A stretch of 64,000 bases of DNA, from NCBI RefSeq assembly GCF_012726265.1, contig NZ_JAASAG010000003.1:174522-238521 (forward strand), written 5' to 3'. Source of the stretch: Streptomyces sp. HNM0575. GTDB taxonomy: Bacteria > Actinomycetota > Actinomycetes > Streptomycetales > Streptomycetaceae. A program made the translations under genes and the position numbers. Position 1 is the first letter of the stretch; the number at the start of each line of letters is the position of its first letter. This document shows, piece after piece, positions 62,569 through 64,000 of this stretch. The notes beneath the pieces are model-generated. The model was not told where the DNA came from and searched no databases. It saw only the letters and a program-made list of their open reading frames with translations.

Positions 62569-63360
62569 CTAGTCCCGCAGCGCCTGCTCGATCGTGCGCA
62601 TGATCTCGCCGATGGGTGTGTCCGTGCGCGCGACGGTGACCAGCACCTCGTCCTCCCGCCTGGTCTCGGCGCCGCCGCCCGTGGCGCCCGCGCGGAGCCC
62701 CGGCTCCGCGGCCGCGAGCCGGTTCGCCCCGAAGCCCGTGCCGAACGTCCTGCGCACGATCGCGAACGCGTGGTCCAGCTGAGCCTCCACGTCGCCGACC
62801 GCGCCGTTGCGCAGCCACCGCCGCAGCACGTGGTTGTGCGCGGTGACGACCGCGGAGGCGGCGACCTCCGCGAGAAGCGGGTCGTCGTCGCCGTCGCGGT
62901 GCGCCGCCTCGTCGAAGTGGCCCAGCAGATAGCGCGTGAAGAGCCGCTCGTAGCGCGCCACGGAGGCGATCTCCCGTTCGCGAAGCGCCGGCACCTCACG
63001 GGTCAGCTTGTAGCGCTCGACGCTTCCCTTCGGCGAGGCCGCGTACATCCGCATGACCTCTTTGATGCCGCGGCAGACCGTGTCGAGCGGGTTCTCATGG
63101 GCGGGCGCGGCCTCCAGGACCGCCTGGGCCCGCACGAGGGTGTCGTCGTGGTCGGGGAAGATCGCTTCTTCCTTGGCGCGGAAGTGCCGGAAGAAGGTGC
63201 GGCGGGCGACACCGGCCGTCGCCGCGATCTCGTCGACCGTCGTGGCTTCGTACCCCTTCGTCGCGAAGAGTTCCATGGCCGCCGCCGCCAACTCGCGGCG
63301 CATCCTGAGGCGCTGGGAGGAAGCGGCATGCGAACGGGACGGCTTCGCGGTGTCTGACAT
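62569..63360 (-). CDS. TetR-family transcriptional regulator
   Basis: A 263-residue repressor-type protein with an N-terminal TetR helix-turn-helix (TTVDEIAATAGVARRTFFRHFRAKEEAIF, about residues 38-66) and a larger ligand-binding helical domain than usual, ending in a charged tail. It lies between the acyl-CoA synthetase and a 3-hydroxyacyl-CoA dehydrogenase, so it may regulate acyl-CoA metabolism. ATG 63360 is preceded by TAACGT at 63368-63373 (minus strand), giving a probable leaderless transcript; the start at 63450 would place that element inside the gene. Confidence 0.85.
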   Translation of the reverse strand: MSDTAKPSRSHAASSQRLRMRRELAAAAMELFATKGYEATTVDEIAATAGVARRTFFRHFRAKEEAIFPDHDDTLVRAQAVLEAAPAHENPLDTVCRGIKEVMRMYAASPKGSVERYKLTREVPALREREIASVARYERLFTRYLLGHFDEAAHRDGDDDPLLAEVAASAVVTAHNHVLRRWLRNGAVGDVEAQLDHAFAIVRRTFGTGFGANRLAAAEPGLRAGATGGGAETRREDEVLVTVARTDTPIGEIMRTIEQALRD

Positions 63361-63379
63361 GCAGGGAACGTTACATGCC
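63358..63379. promoter_or_regulatory. Possible TetR auto-operator over its own promoter
   Basis: CATGCAGGGAACGTTACATG has a self-complementary AACGTT centre, near-complementary flanks and a repeated ACATGC, and covers the predicted -10 of the TetR gene. Weak support. Confidence 0.3.
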
Positions 63380-63457
63380 GTGACGGACTCGGGGGGCGGG
63401 CTGCCGACCGTCGGCTCCAGCAGCCCGCCCCACCGGTTGTCCCGCTTCACAGACGCG

Positions 63458-64000
63458 TCACCGCCGTGCGTACTCGCGGAAGCCCCGTCCCGTCTTGCGG
63501 CCCAGGCAGCCCGCGGCGACCAGGTGTTCCAGCAGCGGCGCCGGCGCGAGCCCCGGATCGCGGAACTCGCGGTGCAGCACCTGCTCGATGGCGAGCGAGA
63601 CGTCCAGCCCGACGACGTCCAGTAGCTCGAAGGGGCCCATCGGGTAGCCGCCGCCGAGCCGCATCGCGGAGTCGATGTCGTCGAGGGAGGCGTAGTGCTG
63701 CTCGACCATCTTCACGGCGTTGTTGAGGTACGGGAACAGCAGCGCGTTCACGATGAAGCCCGCGCGGTCCCCGCAGTCCACGGGGTGCTTGCGGACGGCG
63801 CCGCACACCTCGCGCACCGTCGCGTGCGCCTCGTCGCCGGTCAGCACGGTACGCACGACCTCGACGAGCTTCATCGCCGGCGCCGGGTTGAAGAAGTGCA
63901 TGCCGATGACGTCCTGCGGACGGGACGTCGCCCGGGCGCACGCGACCACCGGGAGGGAGCTGGTGGTGGTGGCCAGCACCGCGCCCGGCTTGCACACCCG
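63458..64000 (-). CDS. hbd: 3-hydroxyacyl-CoA (3-hydroxybutyryl-CoA) dehydrogenase, partial
   Basis: The C-terminal 180 residues of an NAD(P)-dependent 3-hydroxyacyl-CoA dehydrogenase; the N-terminal Rossmann half lies beyond the window. The signature GMHFFNPAPAMKLVEVVRT is followed by the C-terminal helical domain (GFIVNALLFPYLNNAVKMVEQHYASLDDIDSAMRLGGGYPMGPFELLDVVGLDV). It would make 3-hydroxybutyryl-CoA on the way to crotonyl-CoA, the ccr substrate, linking it to the operon at 53823-59957. Confidence 0.88.
   Translation of the reverse strand, partial: RVCKPGAVLATTTSSLPVVACARATSRPQDVIGMHFFNPAPAMKLVEVVRTVLTGDEAHATVREVCGAVRKHPVDCGDRAGFIVNALLFPYLNNAVKMVEQHYASLDDIDSAMRLGGGYPMGPFELLDVVGLDVSLAIEQVLHREFRDPGLAPAPLLEHLVAAGCLGRKTGRGFREYARR

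Overview
The window is chromosomal DNA from a high-G+C actinomycete, very probably Streptomyces or a close relative. The signs are G/C-saturated third codon positions, frequent GTG and some TTG starts, 4-nt ATGA/GTGA overlaps inside operons, HrdB-type promoters (TTGACG/TAGAAC) that often lead straight into leaderless start codons, an F420/LLM oxidoreductase, and the Streptomyces arrangement psd-pssA next to an ethylmalonyl-CoA (ccr-meaA) cluster.

Layout. 1-930: gene-free repeat block ending in a twin palindromic operator and promoter. 931-7266 (+): sugar ABC transporter with two tandem binding lipoproteins, a permease and a single-domain ATPase, then a ROK sugar kinase and a small membrane protein. 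7324-10115 (+): fused enol-lactonase/decarboxylase (PcaL type), metallo-hydrolase, exonuclease III. 10189-17155: secreted SGNH hydrolase (-), DUF6278-like protein (+), membrane-anchored unknown (-), secreted gamma-glutamyltransferase (+), unknown helical protein (+). 17383-24971 (+): reductive pyrimidine/hydantoin catabolism: ureidopropionase-type amidase, aminotransferase, dihydropyrimidinase, F420-type oxidoreductase, NCS1 permease, CoA-transferase. 25017-30908 (-): a 1963-residue TIR / degenerate phosphoesterase / NACHT / pentapeptide / WD40 protein, the most interesting gene here and a candidate NLR-like immune receptor. 31002-36963: ArsB/SLC13-like transporter (+), a three-gene operon of unknown role (-), PCMT-like methyltransferase (+), sirtuin (-). 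37144-39661 (+): truncated relic and a membrane sulfatase. 39833-47914 (+): five-gene peptide ABC transporter with uniform GTGA overlaps, followed by a cytoplasmic gamma-glutamyltransferase homologue. 47983-52033 (+): inositol-monophosphatase-family phosphatase, FAD amine-oxidase-like protein, glycerate kinase, and an internally deleted LLM oxidoreductase pseudogene. 52169-53654 (-): pssA and psd. 53823-59957 (-): ethylmalonyl-CoA pathway operon ccr, ecm, mcl, mch, mcd. 60349-61848 (-): acyl-CoA synthetase. 61986-62440: graveyard of a sugar ABC locus (LacI tail, binding-protein piece, MalG tail). 62569-64000 (-): TetR regulator and a 3-hydroxyacyl-CoA dehydrogenase cut by the window edge.

How the genes work together. 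The 931-7266 operon looks like import followed by phosphorylation of one sugar. The 17383-24971 operon takes a pyrimidine or hydantoin from uptake to a beta-amino acid and transaminates it. The 39833-47914 unit pairs oligopeptide or gamma-glutamyl compound uptake with intracellular hydrolysis. The 53823-64000 block assimilates acetyl-CoA through crotonyl-CoA. Functions are assigned from motifs read by eye; no database search was possible.
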